Of a stretch of 64,000 nucleotides of DNA, positions 1 through 10,344 are shown in pieces (position 1 is the first letter of the stretch; the number at the start of each line of letters is the position of its first letter). Under the pieces are notes generated by a model. That model ran no database searches. It was not told where the DNA came from and saw only the letters and a program-made list of their open reading frames with translations. The position numbers and the translations under genes are program-made. Source of the DNA: Streptococcus bovimastitidis (GTDB taxonomy: Bacteria > Bacillota > Bacilli > Lactobacillales > Streptococcaceae); contig NZ_LZDD01000002.1 in assembly GCF_001885095.1 (NCBI RefSeq), positions 186,001-250,000 of the forward strand, written 5' to 3'.

Positions 1-1
1 A

Positions 2-2161
2 GACCACTATTATTTTCATCACAGTGACAAAGACTATCCGCTTAGCCTCTTGTTGGCTGATCAGAACCGAGATTTAGAAACTTTTTTCAAATCAGAAGAC
101 AGCTTAACTGAGCCTATCTTCCAATTGGTAGCCTTACAGCTACTAGGTTTTGTTCCAAACTTTGATTTTCAAGACGCCCAAGAATTTAGCCAAAAAATTA
201 ATTTACCCGTCCAATATCAGGAAGAGGACTTTATTCTTAGCATCCACCAACTCTTATCCTGCCGCAACAAAACAGGGATGACCTTGGTAGAAGATTTGAT
301 TAGCCAAGGTATTCTAGCTCAGGATAATGACTACCATTTCTTTAACGGGAAAAGCTTAGCCACCTTTAATAGCCATGAGCTGATTAAAGAAATTGTTTAT
401 GTGGAAGCACCAATTGATACGGATCTAGATGGTCAAAGAGACTTGGTTAAAGTTAATATTCTCAGACCAAAAACAGCCCACAAAATCCCCGTGATGATGA
501 CTGCAAGTCCATATCACCAAGGGGTCAATGAAGTGGCTAACGACAAGAAACTTTATAAAATGGAAGGGAACCTAGCTGTTAAGGATAGCGGGAAAATCCA
601 TGTGGAAGACCGCCACATTACGACAATTGATCAAGAAAAGCTTGATTTGCCTACGGCTCCTGCTAGCGAAACTTTCGCCTACATCAACTCTTATGGCCTC
701 AATGACTACTTCTTAGCGCGTGGATTTGCCAACATCTATGTCTCTGGCGTCGGTACAGCAGGTTCGGAAGGCTTCATGACTTCCGGCGATTACCTGCAAG
801 TGGAAAGCTTCAAGGCCGTTATTGATTGGTTGAATGGCAAAGCACCTGCATATAGTAGCCATAAACGTGAAACTCTGGTCGAAGCTGACTGGACCAATGG
901 CAAAGTAGCAACTACCGGTAAATCCTATTTGGGCACCATGTCAACAGGTTTAGCCACCACAGGGGTTGAGGGACTGGAAGTGATCATCGCAGAAGCTGCC
1001 ATCTCCTCATGGTACGACTACTACCGTGAAAACGGATTAATCTGTAGCCCAGGCGGATACCCAGGCGAAGACCTGGATGTTTTGACTGAATTAACCTATT
1101 CCCGCTCTTTGTTAGCCGGCGACTATTTAAAAACTAAAGACAAATACCAAGAACTTCTAGATCATCAGTCTGCTGCTCTTGACCGTGCAAGTGGCGACTA
1201 CAACCAATTCTGGCATGACCGCAATTATCTACCAAATACCAACAAGGTCACTTGTGAGGTAGTTTTCACCCATGGTCTTCAAGACTGGAATGTCAAACCC
1301 CGTCAGGTTTATCAAATCTTTAATGCTTTACCTAAGACGGTCAATAAGCATGCCTTTCTCCATCATGGTCAACACGTTTACATGCATAACTGGCAATCCA
1401 TTGACTTTAAAGAAAGCATGAATGCTCTTCTTAGCCAAAAATTACTTGGTCTCGACAACCAGTTCCAACTTCCAATCCTCATTTGGCAGGACAACCAGAA
1501 AGAACAATCCTGGCAAGTCCTTGACCAATTTGGAGCAAGTGGACGCCATAACCTTTCTTTTGGAGAAGGACAAAAAACCATTAACAATCATTACACTGAA
1601 GATAGATTTGCGGCATTTGGCAAGGACTTCCGGGTCTTCAAGAAAGATTTATTCTCTGGGAAAGCCAACGCCCTTGCGCTAGAGTTCAAGCTAGGTCAAG
1701 ATGTTCACCTTAACGGGGAAATTTGCTTACATTTGCGCCTCAAATCCTCCGTCAACAAAGGCATCCTTTCTGCTCAGCTATTGGACAAGGGTCCTAAAAA
1801 ACGCCTAGGAGATACGCCAGCAGTTATTGACCTTAGGGTTATTGATAATGGTCAGAACTTCGCGCGTGAGGATCTCAAAGAGTTACCGATGAGCATGAGT
1901 TCTGAGCGGGTAGTTGCCAAAGGCGTCCTTAATTTGCAAAACCGTGAGGATCTTATGGAGATCAAAACTATTGAACCGGATCAATGGATGACTTTTGATT
2001 TTTACTTGCAACCAAGTATTTATCGCTTTAAAGAAGGTGATACTCTTGAGCTCTTGCTTTACACAACGGACTTTGAGCATACTGTCCGTGATAATAGTGA
2101 TTACCAATTAGTCATTGACTGTGAGCAATCTTCTATGGAATTCCCAGTAGAAACCTTATAA
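2..2161 (+). CDS. pepX: X-prolyl dipeptidyl aminopeptidase PepX (5' partial)
   Basis: Cytoplasmic serine peptidase of the S15/PepX family that removes Xaa-Pro dipeptides from proline-rich peptides. The frame is open from base 2, so the gene enters through the left edge. The 719 visible codons against about 760 in streptococcal PepX mean roughly 40 N-terminal residues are missing. Catalytic triad by fragment numbering: Ser308 in GKSYLGT, Asp428 in HGLQDW and His458 in HHGQHVY. The 120- and 150-residue spacings match the lactococcal enzyme. The N-terminal helical domain (LQLLGFVPN) and C-terminal beta domain are both present. The TTG at base 50 is not the true start. A small gene follows 30 bases downstream. 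Confidence 0.96.
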   Translation, partial: DHYYFHHSDKDYPLSLLLADQNRDLETFFKSEDSLTEPIFQLVALQLLGFVPNFDFQDAQEFSQKINLPVQYQEEDFILSIHQLLSCRNKTGMTLVEDLISQGILAQDNDYHFFNGKSLATFNSHELIKEIVYVEAPIDTDLDGQRDLVKVNILRPKTAHKIPVMMTASPYHQGVNEVANDKKLYKMEGNLAVKDSGKIHVEDRHITTIDQEKLDLPTAPASETFAYINSYGLNDYFLARGFANIYVSGVGTAGSEGFMTSGDYLQVESFKAVIDWLNGKAPAYSSHKRETLVEADWTNGKVATTGKSYLGTMSTGLATTGVEGLEVIIAEAAISSWYDYYRENGLICSPGGYPGEDLDVLTELTYSRSLLAGDYLKTKDKYQELLDHQSAALDRASGDYNQFWHDRNYLPNTNKVTCEVVFTHGLQDWNVKPRQVYQIFNALPKTVNKHAFLHHGQHVYMHNWQSIDFKESMNALLSQKLLGLDNQFQLPILIWQDNQKEQSWQVLDQFGASGRHNLSFGEGQKTINNHYTEDRFAAFGKDFRVFKKDLFSGKANALALEFKLGQDVHLNGEICLHLRLKSSVNKGILSAQLLDKGPKKRLGDTPAVIDLRVIDNGQNFAREDLKELPMSMSSERVVAKGVLNLQNREDLMEIKTIEPDQWMTFDFYLQPSIYRFKEGDTLELLLYTTDFEHTVRDNSDYQLVIDCEQSSMEFPVETL

Positions 2162-2191
2162 TAGAAAAAAACAGCCTTTTAAGGAGACGAA

Positions 2192-2527
2192 ATGAAATCT
2201 TTTGCACAAGAAAACTACGGTAACAGCCACCATTTTTGGTATCAAGTTGATACCACTCAAAGCCACGAATATGGAGCAATTTTCAATCACCAAACAGACT
2301 GGTTAGCAAGCCTGGTGACTGTCATCAAAGAAGATCTAAATAAATTTCCAATCGAAGATGACTTCTACTGGTATTTCGGTCAAAGTCTTGAAACAATGCC
2401 GCTGATGATTCGTTTCAAAGAAGGCAACTATGAGCTTCAAACAAACCTCAAAGATTTCGATTTTGCCCTTCATTTGGATGCTATCAATGAATGGAAAGCA
2501 GAATTCCAAAAACAATTAAAATCCTAA
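2192..2527 (+). CDS. hypothetical protein, 111 aa, downstream of pepX
   Basis: I do not recognise a family. The start is supported by AAGGAGA seven bases upstream of the ATG. The product is acidic and aromatic-rich, has no signal peptide or membrane segment, and is predicted to be a soluble mixed alpha/beta protein (EDDFYWYFGQ, YELQTNLKDFDFALHLD). It lies 30 bases after pepX and ends at a strong terminator, so it is probably cotranscribed with pepX. No function is assigned. Confidence 0.75.
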   Translation: MKSFAQENYGNSHHFWYQVDTTQSHEYGAIFNHQTDWLASLVTVIKEDLNKFPIEDDFYWYFGQSLETMPLMIRFKEGNYELQTNLKDFDFALHLDAINEWKAEFQKQLKS

Positions 2528-2533
2528 ATAGTC

Positions 2534-2562
2534 AAAAAGCTTGCCTGCTGGCAAGCTTTTTT
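2534..2562 (+). terminator. intrinsic terminator after the pepX-linked gene
   Basis: A 12-bp perfect stem (2534-2545 with 2550-2561) with a TGCT loop runs into a T tract. It closes the pepX transcription unit. Confidence 0.9.
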
Positions 2563-2614
2563 GATAGAAAGGGAAGAGAGAAAATAAGAACACTAAAGTG
2601 AGAAGTTAAGGCTA

Positions 2615-2845
2615 TTAACAAGAGTATTTCGCAAAAACCGAAGTTTCTCCTAAAAAAATATCGTCCACACTGACCTCTAAAATAGTCGCAATCATACTCA
2701 AGGTTTCATACTTAGCCCTTCGCAGCATGGTCACATCTTTTTCATAGCGAGCAATAGTTCTGATAGAAATGCCTGTTTGAAAGGCTAATTCTTCCTGAGT
2801 TAATTGACGAGATTTGCGAATTTCCTTTAAACTCCTTTTAGTCAT
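2615..2845 (-). CDS. XRE-family HTH regulator, 76 aa
   Basis: Small single-domain DNA-binding protein. The HTH occupies about residues 4-60 (IRKSRQLTQEELAFQTGISIRTIARYEK, then the family's usual SVDDIFLGE end). AGGAGG lies just before the ATG. It is transcribed away from a second XRE gene at 3022. Its own promoter contains an inverted repeat between the -35 and -10 boxes, which suggests autorepression. There is no sensory domain, and the targets are unknown. Confidence 0.85.
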   Translation of the reverse strand: MTKRSLKEIRKSRQLTQEELAFQTGISIRTIARYEKDVTMLRRAKYETLSMIATILEVSVDDIFLGETSVFAKYSC

Positions 2846-2888
2846 TGTATTCCTCCTAAACTTTTGATTAAATTTAAATGGTATTTAT

Positions 2889-2917
2889 ATTATAAACTTC
2901 GGAAATAACGAAGTCAA
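2889..2917 (-). promoter_or_regulatory. promoter of the 76-aa XRE gene with a dyad in the spacer
   Basis: On the minus strand, TTGACT (2912-2917) and TATAAT (2889-2894) are exactly 17 bp apart. The inverted repeat ACTTCG-N7-CGAAGT (2896-2914) fills the spacer, where a bound repressor would block RNA polymerase. The 76-aa XRE protein is the natural candidate ligand; that pairing is inference. Confidence 0.75.
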
Positions 2918-3021
2918 GAAATTTCTGCTTTTTCTGTCTATTTTTTTATCAAGCCTTTTGAAAAGCGGACATTTATGGTATGATAGGGGTAATAACCTGA
3001 CAAAGGAGTCCGATTTCGATT

Positions 3022-3366
3022 ATGAGAAAATCTTTTTTAGCGAGCAATATTAAATACTTAAGATTAAAAAAAGGTATGACTCAATTAGATCTAGCTCATT
3101 TGCTAGGTCGAAAAGGGACTTCGACCATTAGTGAATGGGAAAAAGGAAAATACGGACCAAAAAAAGAAACCTTACATCTCCTAACTGTCATCTTTAAAAT
3201 AAGTCTTGATGACCTCCTGTATCGTGACCTCACTACTTATCCCCTATCAAGCCAACAAGAATCTGCAGAAGAAATATCTTATATTTCAGAAAATCTACCT
3301 CCTACTCTCAAGGAACAATGGATTGCTATGGGCACTGAGCTGTTAAACAAAAAAGATATTGAGTAA
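3022..3366 (+). CDS. XRE-family HTH regulator, 114 aa
   Basis: The N-terminal HTH (residues about 8-62: LRLKKGMTQLDLAHLLGRKGTSTISEWEKGKYGPKK, LDDLLY) is followed by a roughly 50-residue acidic tail of unknown role. A possible promoter is TTTTGA (2956-2961), 17 bp, TATGAT (2979-2984), with AAAGGAG before the ATG. The gene is divergent from the other XRE gene and ends in a hairpin shared with the convergent LysR gene. Targets are unknown. Confidence 0.85.
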   Translation: MRKSFLASNIKYLRLKKGMTQLDLAHLLGRKGTSTISEWEKGKYGPKKETLHLLTVIFKISLDDLLYRDLTTYPLSSQQESAEEISYISENLPPTLKEQWIAMGTELLNKKDIE

Positions 3367-3411
3367 AAAAAGCATCAGCATTGAGGGAATCTAAAAGCTG
3401 ATGCTTTTCTT
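3366..3411. terminator. bidirectional terminator
   Basis: The arms AGCATCAGC (from 3371) and GCTGATGCT (3397-3405) are flanked by A and T tracts between convergent genes. It overlaps the last bases of the minus-strand LysR gene. Confidence 0.8.
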
Positions 3412-4333
3412 ATGCTTTTTTAGGACAGTGATTCTCTGGATTCTGGTAGTCGATTAAGTAGACCTTTAAACTGTCCAAGAAGAGTTCTGCGGCTGGAGAA
3501 AGAACCTTGCCATTTTTCCAAACCAAATATTGTTCAGTTTCTAGTTTTGGCTCCAATGGTATAAAGACCAAGTTATCATTACTCAACAAATGGTCAAAGC
3601 ATAAGAGATAACCCATGCCTTCTTGGACCATAAAATTAGCATTGTAAACCAAATTAAAGGTGGAAATAATATTTAAGTTGGCAAACTGTTTACCGAACCA
3701 TGCTCTAACTTTATTATTACTATCGCTACTTAGATAGGTTCGGCGAGGAATGATCAGCGGTAGCTTTTTGATATCTTTCATTTCAATTTTCTGCTTTTGC
3801 GCAAGCTCATCTGTCTTTGGTAGAACTAACCCCCACTGATCCTTAGTTGGTAATTTAAGATAATCATAATTTTGATTGATTTGAGGATAGGTGAGGAGGG
3901 CGAAATCAAGCAAGCCTTTTTCTAAGCGGAGCAGGATTTCCTCTGCATCAGCTGAATAGAGGTGATAATGAAGACCTGGGAAATCCGCCTGCAATTCCTT
4001 GGCTAATTTTGCGATTTGAGCAAAGGTTTTAGTCTCGCCACCGCCAATATAAATATCACCCTGAACCAAATCGGTTAGGTCCAAGAATTCTTTTTCCGTT
4101 TGTTCGACCATGGTTATAATTTCTTGGGCACGACTTTGTAAGAGCAAGCCCTCAGGAGTTAAAGAAATCCCTCTTTTTTTATGTCGGATAAATAATTGCT
4201 TCCCCAATTCTTCTTCAAGTTCTTTCAGTTGTCTAGAGATAGTTGGTTGGGTAATGTGTAAGCTATTTGCTGCACGGGAGATACTCCCCTCATTAATAAC
4301 TGTTAAAAAATAGTGAAGAACTCTAATTTCCAT
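3410..4333 (-). CDS. LysR-family transcriptional regulator
   Basis: Full-length LTTR of 307 aa. The winged HTH is at residues about 1-60 (GSISRAANSLHITQPTISRQLKELEEELG) and is followed by the periplasmic-binding-like effector domain. It is divergent from an MFS transporter (4493) with 159 bp between the start codons, the classic arrangement in which a LysR protein controls the adjacent gene. The effector is unknown. The neighbouring transporter has a decayed tandem copy, so the locus has been duplicated. Confidence 0.9.
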   Translation of the reverse strand: MEIRVLHYFLTVINEGSISRAANSLHITQPTISRQLKELEEELGKQLFIRHKKRGISLTPEGLLLQSRAQEIITMVEQTEKEFLDLTDLVQGDIYIGGGETKTFAQIAKLAKELQADFPGLHYHLYSADAEEILLRLEKGLLDFALLTYPQINQNYDYLKLPTKDQWGLVLPKTDELAQKQKIEMKDIKKLPLIIPRRTYLSSDSNNKVRAWFGKQFANLNIISTFNLVYNANFMVQEGMGYLLCFDHLLSNDNLVFIPLEPKLETEQYLVWKNGKVLSPAAELFLDSLKVYLIDYQNPENHCPKKA

Positions 4334-4492
4334 ATTTTCCTCTTTTAACTTTTGATATTTGTTATGCTTATTTAGTATAATATCATATTTAATAAAAGCA
4401 TTTGCTATTTAAGCGTTTACAATTTATGATTAAATAAGTAACTCTTTCTAGCCCTAAGTAGTATTTATAGATAAAGATGAATGAGGAGAAAT
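4334..4492. promoter_or_regulatory. divergent LysR/MFS promoter region
   Basis: A plus-strand TATAAT (4376-4381) overlaps a minus-strand TATACT (4374-4379), so the two promoters would compete. The surrounding GCTTATTTA...TAAAAGC is partly dyad-symmetric and is a candidate LysR site. Confidence 0.45.
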
Positions 4493-5653
4493 ATGGAAAC
4501 ACATAAGCGTTTAACCAAACCAACACTTTTTATTTTTACATTAATGAATTTTGTCCTAGCCATGTCTTCCTTTCTATTTAATGGTATTTTAGACCAAGTG
4601 GCGCAACAATTAACTATTCCAATTTCAGAGACTGGACTTCTTAATTCAGCCTATGCTTATGGAGCAGGTCTAGGGGTTCCCATTACTTTGGTCCTATTTC
4701 GAAAATTTGAAAGAACAAGCATGCTTAAAATAATGCTAGCCTTAACTATTCTGGCTAGTATTTGGATGATTTTCACCACTTCCTTTGAACAATTACTCTT
4801 AATCCGTTTTCTGACTGGTGTCACAGGTAATGGCTATGGGGTCTTAGCGATGGGAACCGTCGCTGCTTTGACTCCACCTGAAAAATTAGGCTCAACCCTT
4901 GCCAAACTGATCATGGGGGCTTCATTAGCTTTGGTAATTGGAATGCCCTTAACACGAATGCTATCACAGTATTTTAACTGGCAGGTTGATTATCTTTTCC
5001 TCATTGTTTTGATGATTATTGCCTTCATCTACTTCTTGAATTTTTTACCAAGCGTTAAATCAAATCAAAATGATATCAATTTCAAATCGGAATTAGCTCT
5101 CCTCAAGAACAAGGAAACTCTTTTCGTACTCTTTAGTTCACTAATCACATTTATCGGTTATGGATCACTCTTTACTTATGTGACACCTTACCTATTAGAA
5201 CTTTTCCCAAATGTTGACCATATCCTCAGTTATTATTTAATTATCATGGGCCTATCCTGCTTCTCTGGAAATTTATTTGGTGGCTATATGTCAGACCGAA
5301 TTGGCTTCAAAAAAGCCCTTCTTATGGGAACAGCCTCTCAAATTTTGCTAACAGCTTTGATTTTTGCCTTCCAAAAACAAATGTGGGTGACCTTAATCCT
5401 GATTCTCCTTTGGCAATTCATGGGCTGGTTTGTCGGTCTCCAATTAAACACTGGTATCAATATTACAACCCAAAACAAATCTAGCTTCATCCTTAGTCTC
5501 AACAGTTCAAATATTCAGCTAGGCCAAGCTTTTGGTTTAAGCATCGCTGTTTTCATCATCAAAAGTTTTGGTATTCAAAGTCTCAGCTTACTAACCCTAT
5601 CCTCAGCAGTACTCATACTCCTAATTTCAACAGTCTTAAAAGAAAGAGCCTAA
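4493..5653 (+). CDS. MFS transporter (drug/metabolite efflux-like)
   Basis: Twelve-TM major facilitator permease of about 386 aa, in the AraJ/Bcr-like group by general look. A motif-A-like loop, GGYMSDRIGFKK, lies in the second half, and RFLTGVTGNGYGVLAMGT matches TM4. I chose ATG 4493 because AGGAG (4484-4488) precedes it; an in-frame ATG at 4481 overlaps that Shine-Dalgarno sequence. It is divergent from a LysR gene and followed by a terminator and then a broken paralogue. Substrate is unknown. Confidence 0.88.
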   Translation: METHKRLTKPTLFIFTLMNFVLAMSSFLFNGILDQVAQQLTIPISETGLLNSAYAYGAGLGVPITLVLFRKFERTSMLKIMLALTILASIWMIFTTSFEQLLLIRFLTGVTGNGYGVLAMGTVAALTPPEKLGSTLAKLIMGASLALVIGMPLTRMLSQYFNWQVDYLFLIVLMIIAFIYFLNFLPSVKSNQNDINFKSELALLKNKETLFVLFSSLITFIGYGSLFTYVTPYLLELFPNVDHILSYYLIIMGLSCFSGNLFGGYMSDRIGFKKALLMGTASQILLTALIFAFQKQMWVTLILILLWQFMGWFVGLQLNTGINITTQNKSSFILSLNSSNIQLGQAFGLSIAVFIIKSFGIQSLSLLTLSSAVLILLISTVLKERA

Positions 5654-5680
5654 AAGAAGCCTTCAACAGAAGGCTTTTTT
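5654..5680 (+). terminator. terminator after the intact MFS gene
   Basis: AAGCCTTC (5657-5664) pairs with GAAGGCTT (5669-5676) around an AACA loop, followed by T residues. Confidence 0.85.
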
Positions 5681-5846
5681 AGCTATTATAGTTTTAGAAT
5701 TACTTGATATTAGAAACATTTTTTGCAAAAACCCTCAATTGATATTGCTATTTCCCTATAAAGTCGCTATCAATAAATTGGCAAAAGATTCTATTTGATT
5801 TGCTGAAAAATACGAATTTGAAGATAAGACAAAAAGAGGTATAGAA

Positions 5847-7012
5847 TTGGAATCACAACATACACTTAGCAAGATGACACTTACTGTCTTCATCATCATG
5901 AACTTTGTCCTTGCTATGTCCGCCTTTTTATTTAATGGGATTTTAGACCAAGTAGCCAAACAAATGCAGATTCCGCTAGCTGAAACCGGCTTTCTCAACT
6001 CGGCCTATGCCTATGGAGCAGGCTTCGGAGTCCCATCACCTTATTCGTTTTCCGCAAAATCGAAAGAACCAAAATCTTAAAAATCATGCTTCTGCTGACA
6101 ATCGTCGCTAGCATCTGGATGCTGATGGCCAGAAGTTTTGAAGAACTGCTTTTGATCCGTTTCCTGACGGGAATTACCGGCAACAGTTTCTGGGTGCTGG
6201 CATTAGGCACCTTCGCTATCTTATCACCACCAGAAAAACTGGGTTCAACCCTGGCAAAATTATTAATGGGAGCGTCCATGTCACTTGTCATCGGTATGCC
6301 CCTAACCCGCTTGCTGTCGCACTACTTTGATTAGAAAATCGATTATGCCTTCCTAGTCTTTTTAATGCTTCTCTCCTTACTCTATTTAATCCGACACCTG
6401 TCACCACTGGAAAAGAGTGACAATGATGAAGAAGTCAATTTCAAGACCGAACTCCAACTCTTAAAAAACAAGGAAATACTTTTCGTCCTCTTTAGTTCAT
6501 TAATAATCTTTTTTGGCTATGGAGCCCTCTTTACCTATATTACACCCTACTTATTGAAACTTTTCCCACAGGTTAATAGTTTCCTCAGTATCTACCTGAT
6601 TATTAAGGGGATTGGTTGCTTTGTCGGCAATCTTTTTGCAGGTTATGTTTGCGATAAAATTGGTTATAAAAAAGCTCTCTTAATAGGTACTAGTACACAA
6701 GCCTTACTAACTGGACTTTTGTACCTCTTCCACCATGTCATGTGGATAACACTGATTCTAGTCTTTCTCTTTGAATTTATGGGCTGGTATAAAGATCTCC
6801 AATTAAATTCTGGCATTGCCACAACAAACGAAAACAAATCCAGTTTCATCCTTAGCCTCAACAGCTCCAATATCCAATTAGGCCAAGTCTTTGGCTTAAG
6901 TATTGCCGTTATCGTCATTAAAGATTTTGGCATTCATTCCTTAACCCTACTAACACTGGCGACTACACTACTTGTGCTTACGATCAGTCTGATTTTGAAA
7001 GAAAAATCTTAA
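5847..7012 (+). pseudogene. degraded tandem paralogue of the MFS transporter
   Basis: Colinear with the 4493-5653 transporter along its whole length (FVLAMSAFLFNGILDQVAKQ, RFLTGITGN, KNKEILFVLFSSL, SFILSLNSSNIQLGQ). The first frame (5847-6080, apparent TTG start) loses register near 6033, where GVPI should be encoded: one C is missing from a CCCC run. The second frame then ends at TAG 6332-6334, at the position of Trp in the intact copy (YFNWQVDY against YFD-stop-KIDY). The frame continues to 7012. Two independent lesions make this a pseudogene rather than a sequencing slip, although either single change could be an error. No LysR gene accompanies it. Confidence 0.92.
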
Positions 7013-7046
7013 AGCAAAAAGCCTTCCACACGGAAGGCTTTTTGCT
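7013..7046. terminator. bidirectional terminator
   Basis: A perfect 15-bp stem (7013-7027 with 7032-7046) with an ACAC loop lies between the convergent pseudogene and the glucosidase gene. A and T runs on both sides serve either strand. Confidence 0.92.
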
Positions 7047-7051
7047 TTATA

Positions 7052-8503
<1,452 letters not shown>

Positions 8504-8510
8504 CTATTTA

Positions 8511-8852
8511 TTAAAACAATATATGAATCACAATACCAGCAAGACAACCGCCAATCAGCATTGCCCCTAGATTGTGAAGATGAACCTTGAGACCTAGCCC
8601 ACGGAATAGACCGTAAGCAAAGAGACCAATCGCTGTGGCATAACCCATATCGATAAAGACTGATGAGCCCTGATGGATTAAGGGATTAGCCATACCATGA
8701 TTTAAAAACCAGATGGGTCCGATAATGATAAATGCTGCTAAGAAACCACCTTTTGCGCCAAAATGATCAACCATCTTCCCCCAAACCATTAAGATGGTAA
8801 AGGGTAAAAGAAAGCCACCCAGAAGGGTCGTTAAAAATTGAAAGACTGTCAT
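8511..8852 (-). CDS. small polytopic membrane protein, Lin0368-like (subunit 2)
   Basis: 113 aa with about three or four hydrophobic segments (LLGGFLLPFTILMVW, GGFLAAFIIIGPIWFL, AIGLFAYGLFRGLG, MLIGGCLAGIVIHILF). It resembles the small paired proteins annotated as a Lin0368-type putative glycerol transporter subunit; that label is from memory and weak. The start overlaps the preceding gene's stop by four bases (ATGA), so the two are translationally coupled. The GPxWFL/GPTWFI motif is shared with its neighbour, so the two are probable paralogues forming a heteromer. Confidence 0.7.
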   Translation of the reverse strand: MTVFQFLTTLLGGFLLPFTILMVWGKMVDHFGAKGGFLAAFIIIGPIWFLNHGMANPLIHQGSSVFIDMGYATAIGLFAYGLFRGLGLKVHLHNLGAMLIGGCLAGIVIHILF

Positions 8853-9193
8853 TTTTCAGCTCCTTCAATTTTCCAATAAAACCAACCAGCTAAGATAGCA
8901 CCAATGATTATTGCTAAAAAAGTTGGTAGAGCGGCCAAGGATTCTGAAAAACTAGCATTCAAAGCTGTTTTAACTAAAACAGAAGTTGCAATGGCTCCCC
9001 CCATATCAAGAGCTAAATGCTTGCCCTGACTAATAAAGCCTTTATAGTGGCAGATAAACCAGGTTGGGCCAATAACAAGAGCTCCAGCAATGAAACCGGC
9101 ATAGGGACCAAATGGTGTCGCTAATAAGGGCCAGAAGATATTAATCATCATTGCCGCAAAAAAATAGGCTAAAATGCTCCGCAAAAACGTCAT
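8849..9193 (-). CDS. small polytopic membrane protein, Lin0368-like (subunit 1)
   Basis: 114 aa, about four TM segments, homologous in layout to the next gene (AGFIAGALVIGPTWFICHYKG, LALDMGGAIATSVLV). It is first in the unit with the 6-phospho-beta-glucosidase and probably encodes half of a small two-component membrane complex. The RBS is AAGGAGAT. The regulator on the other strand (RpiR with an SIS domain) implies sugar-phosphate control. The transport role is inferred from family naming only. Confidence 0.7.
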   Translation of the reverse strand: MTFLRSILAYFFAAMMINIFWPLLATPFGPYAGFIAGALVIGPTWFICHYKGFISQGKHLALDMGGAIATSVLVKTALNASFSESLAALPTFLAIIIGAILAGWFYWKIEGAEK

Positions 9194-9260
9194 TGTTGAT
9201 TGGAATCTCCTTCTACCTCAAAAACCAATTATTTCGAGTTACTCTAATAATAGCATTTGT

Positions 9261-9266
9261 TATAAT
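9261..9266 (+). promoter_or_regulatory. -10 box of the RpiR gene
   Basis: TATAAT about 100 bases upstream of the chosen ATG (9366), preceded at about 17 bp by a weak TTACTC-like -35. It sits in the 170-bp divergent region with the Lin0368-like genes. Confidence 0.5.
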
Positions 9267-9365
9267 AGATGATAAGATACCAGGACAATTTTGAACCACT
9301 GTTCACAAATTTTCCCCAAAAGAAGCAGAAAAATTGAAACCATGTTTCAAAAAAAGGAAGAGCAT

Positions 9366-10247
9366 ATGTTTTTAATCGAAAAGTTAGAATTACAGTCATT
9401 TTCACCAAGTGAACAAGAGGTAGTGGATTTTATCTTGAAGGAAGGCGACAACATCAACGACCTGTCCGTCGGAAAAATTGCCGAAGCTACTTTTACCTCC
9501 AAATCGAGTCTGGTGAGAATTGCCAAAAAATTAGGTTACTCCGGCTGGACTGACTTCAAAAAAGCCTACTTGGAAGAGCTCAACTACTTGCGTCAACAAG
9601 CCGACGCCCAAGATGCCAACCTGCCCTTTTCTAAAAGCGATCATAATTTGGAGATTGCTAGTAAAATCGCTAAGCTGAAAAAGGAAGCCATTGATGAAAC
9701 CTTGTCGCTCTTGAAAAACAAGGAGCTAAACCAGGCTGTCGCCTACATGACAGCCGCCTCCACGGTGCACATCTTCGCAGCCAGCAATAATTTGCATAAT
9801 GCGCGTGAATTCGCCCATAACATGAAACGGCTGCAAAAAGACGTGCAAATCCATGACCTCCATGGGGAAGTTCACTTTGATGCCCTCCTAGCCAAAGAAG
9901 ACTCCTGTGCCATCATCATTTCATACTCGGGTGGAACTGCCAGTCTGATGAAGATTGCGGAAACTCTAAAGAAAAAGAGAATCCCCATTATTGCTCTAAC
10001 CAGTCTGGGTGAAAACCCATTGCAAGCTCTAGCAGACCTGACGCTTCGCCTATCAACTAAAGAAAAACTCTACTCAAAAATAGGAACCTACGCAACGGAT
10101 GCTTCCATCACTTATCTATTAGACATCCTCTACTCCATCTATTTCCGCCAAGATTACGATGCCAACCTAGCCTTCCGCCAAATAACCTCCCAACAAATTG
10201 AAACCGAACGCTTTGCTTATTCTCGGATTACAGAGGAAGAGAGATAA
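9366..10247 (+). CDS. MurR/RpiR-family transcriptional regulator
   Basis: 293 aa. The N-terminal HTH_6 domain (FSPSEQEVVDFILKEGDNINDLSVGKIAEATFTSKSSLVRIAKKLGY in segments) is followed by an SIS sugar-phosphate-binding domain (about 130-260; AIIISYSGGTASLMKIAETL). I chose ATG 9366 because AAGGAAG lies five bases upstream; the longer frame from 9291 has a poor leader. It is divergent from the Lin0368-like/GH1 unit, which it probably controls in response to a phosphorylated sugar. Confidence 0.88.
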   Translation: MFLIEKLELQSFSPSEQEVVDFILKEGDNINDLSVGKIAEATFTSKSSLVRIAKKLGYSGWTDFKKAYLEELNYLRQQADAQDANLPFSKSDHNLEIASKIAKLKKEAIDETLSLLKNKELNQAVAYMTAASTVHIFAASNNLHNAREFAHNMKRLQKDVQIHDLHGEVHFDALLAKEDSCAIIISYSGGTASLMKIAETLKKKRIPIIALTSLGENPLQALADLTLRLSTKEKLYSKIGTYATDASITYLLDILYSIYFRQDYDANLAFRQITSQQIETERFAYSRITEEER

Positions 10248-10287
10248 GCTTAAAGTGTTCCTAAACTGTTTCTATGATAACTCACTA

Positions 10288-10316
10288 TTGTTGTAAGCCT
10301 TTTCATTTGATAGAAT
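10288..10316 (+). promoter_or_regulatory. promoter of pckA
   Basis: TTGTTG (10288-10293), 17 bp, TAGAAT (10311-10316), placed 29 bases before the chosen ATG. Confidence 0.55.
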
Positions 10317-10344
10317 GAATATAATAAATCAAAGGAGAAAGCCT

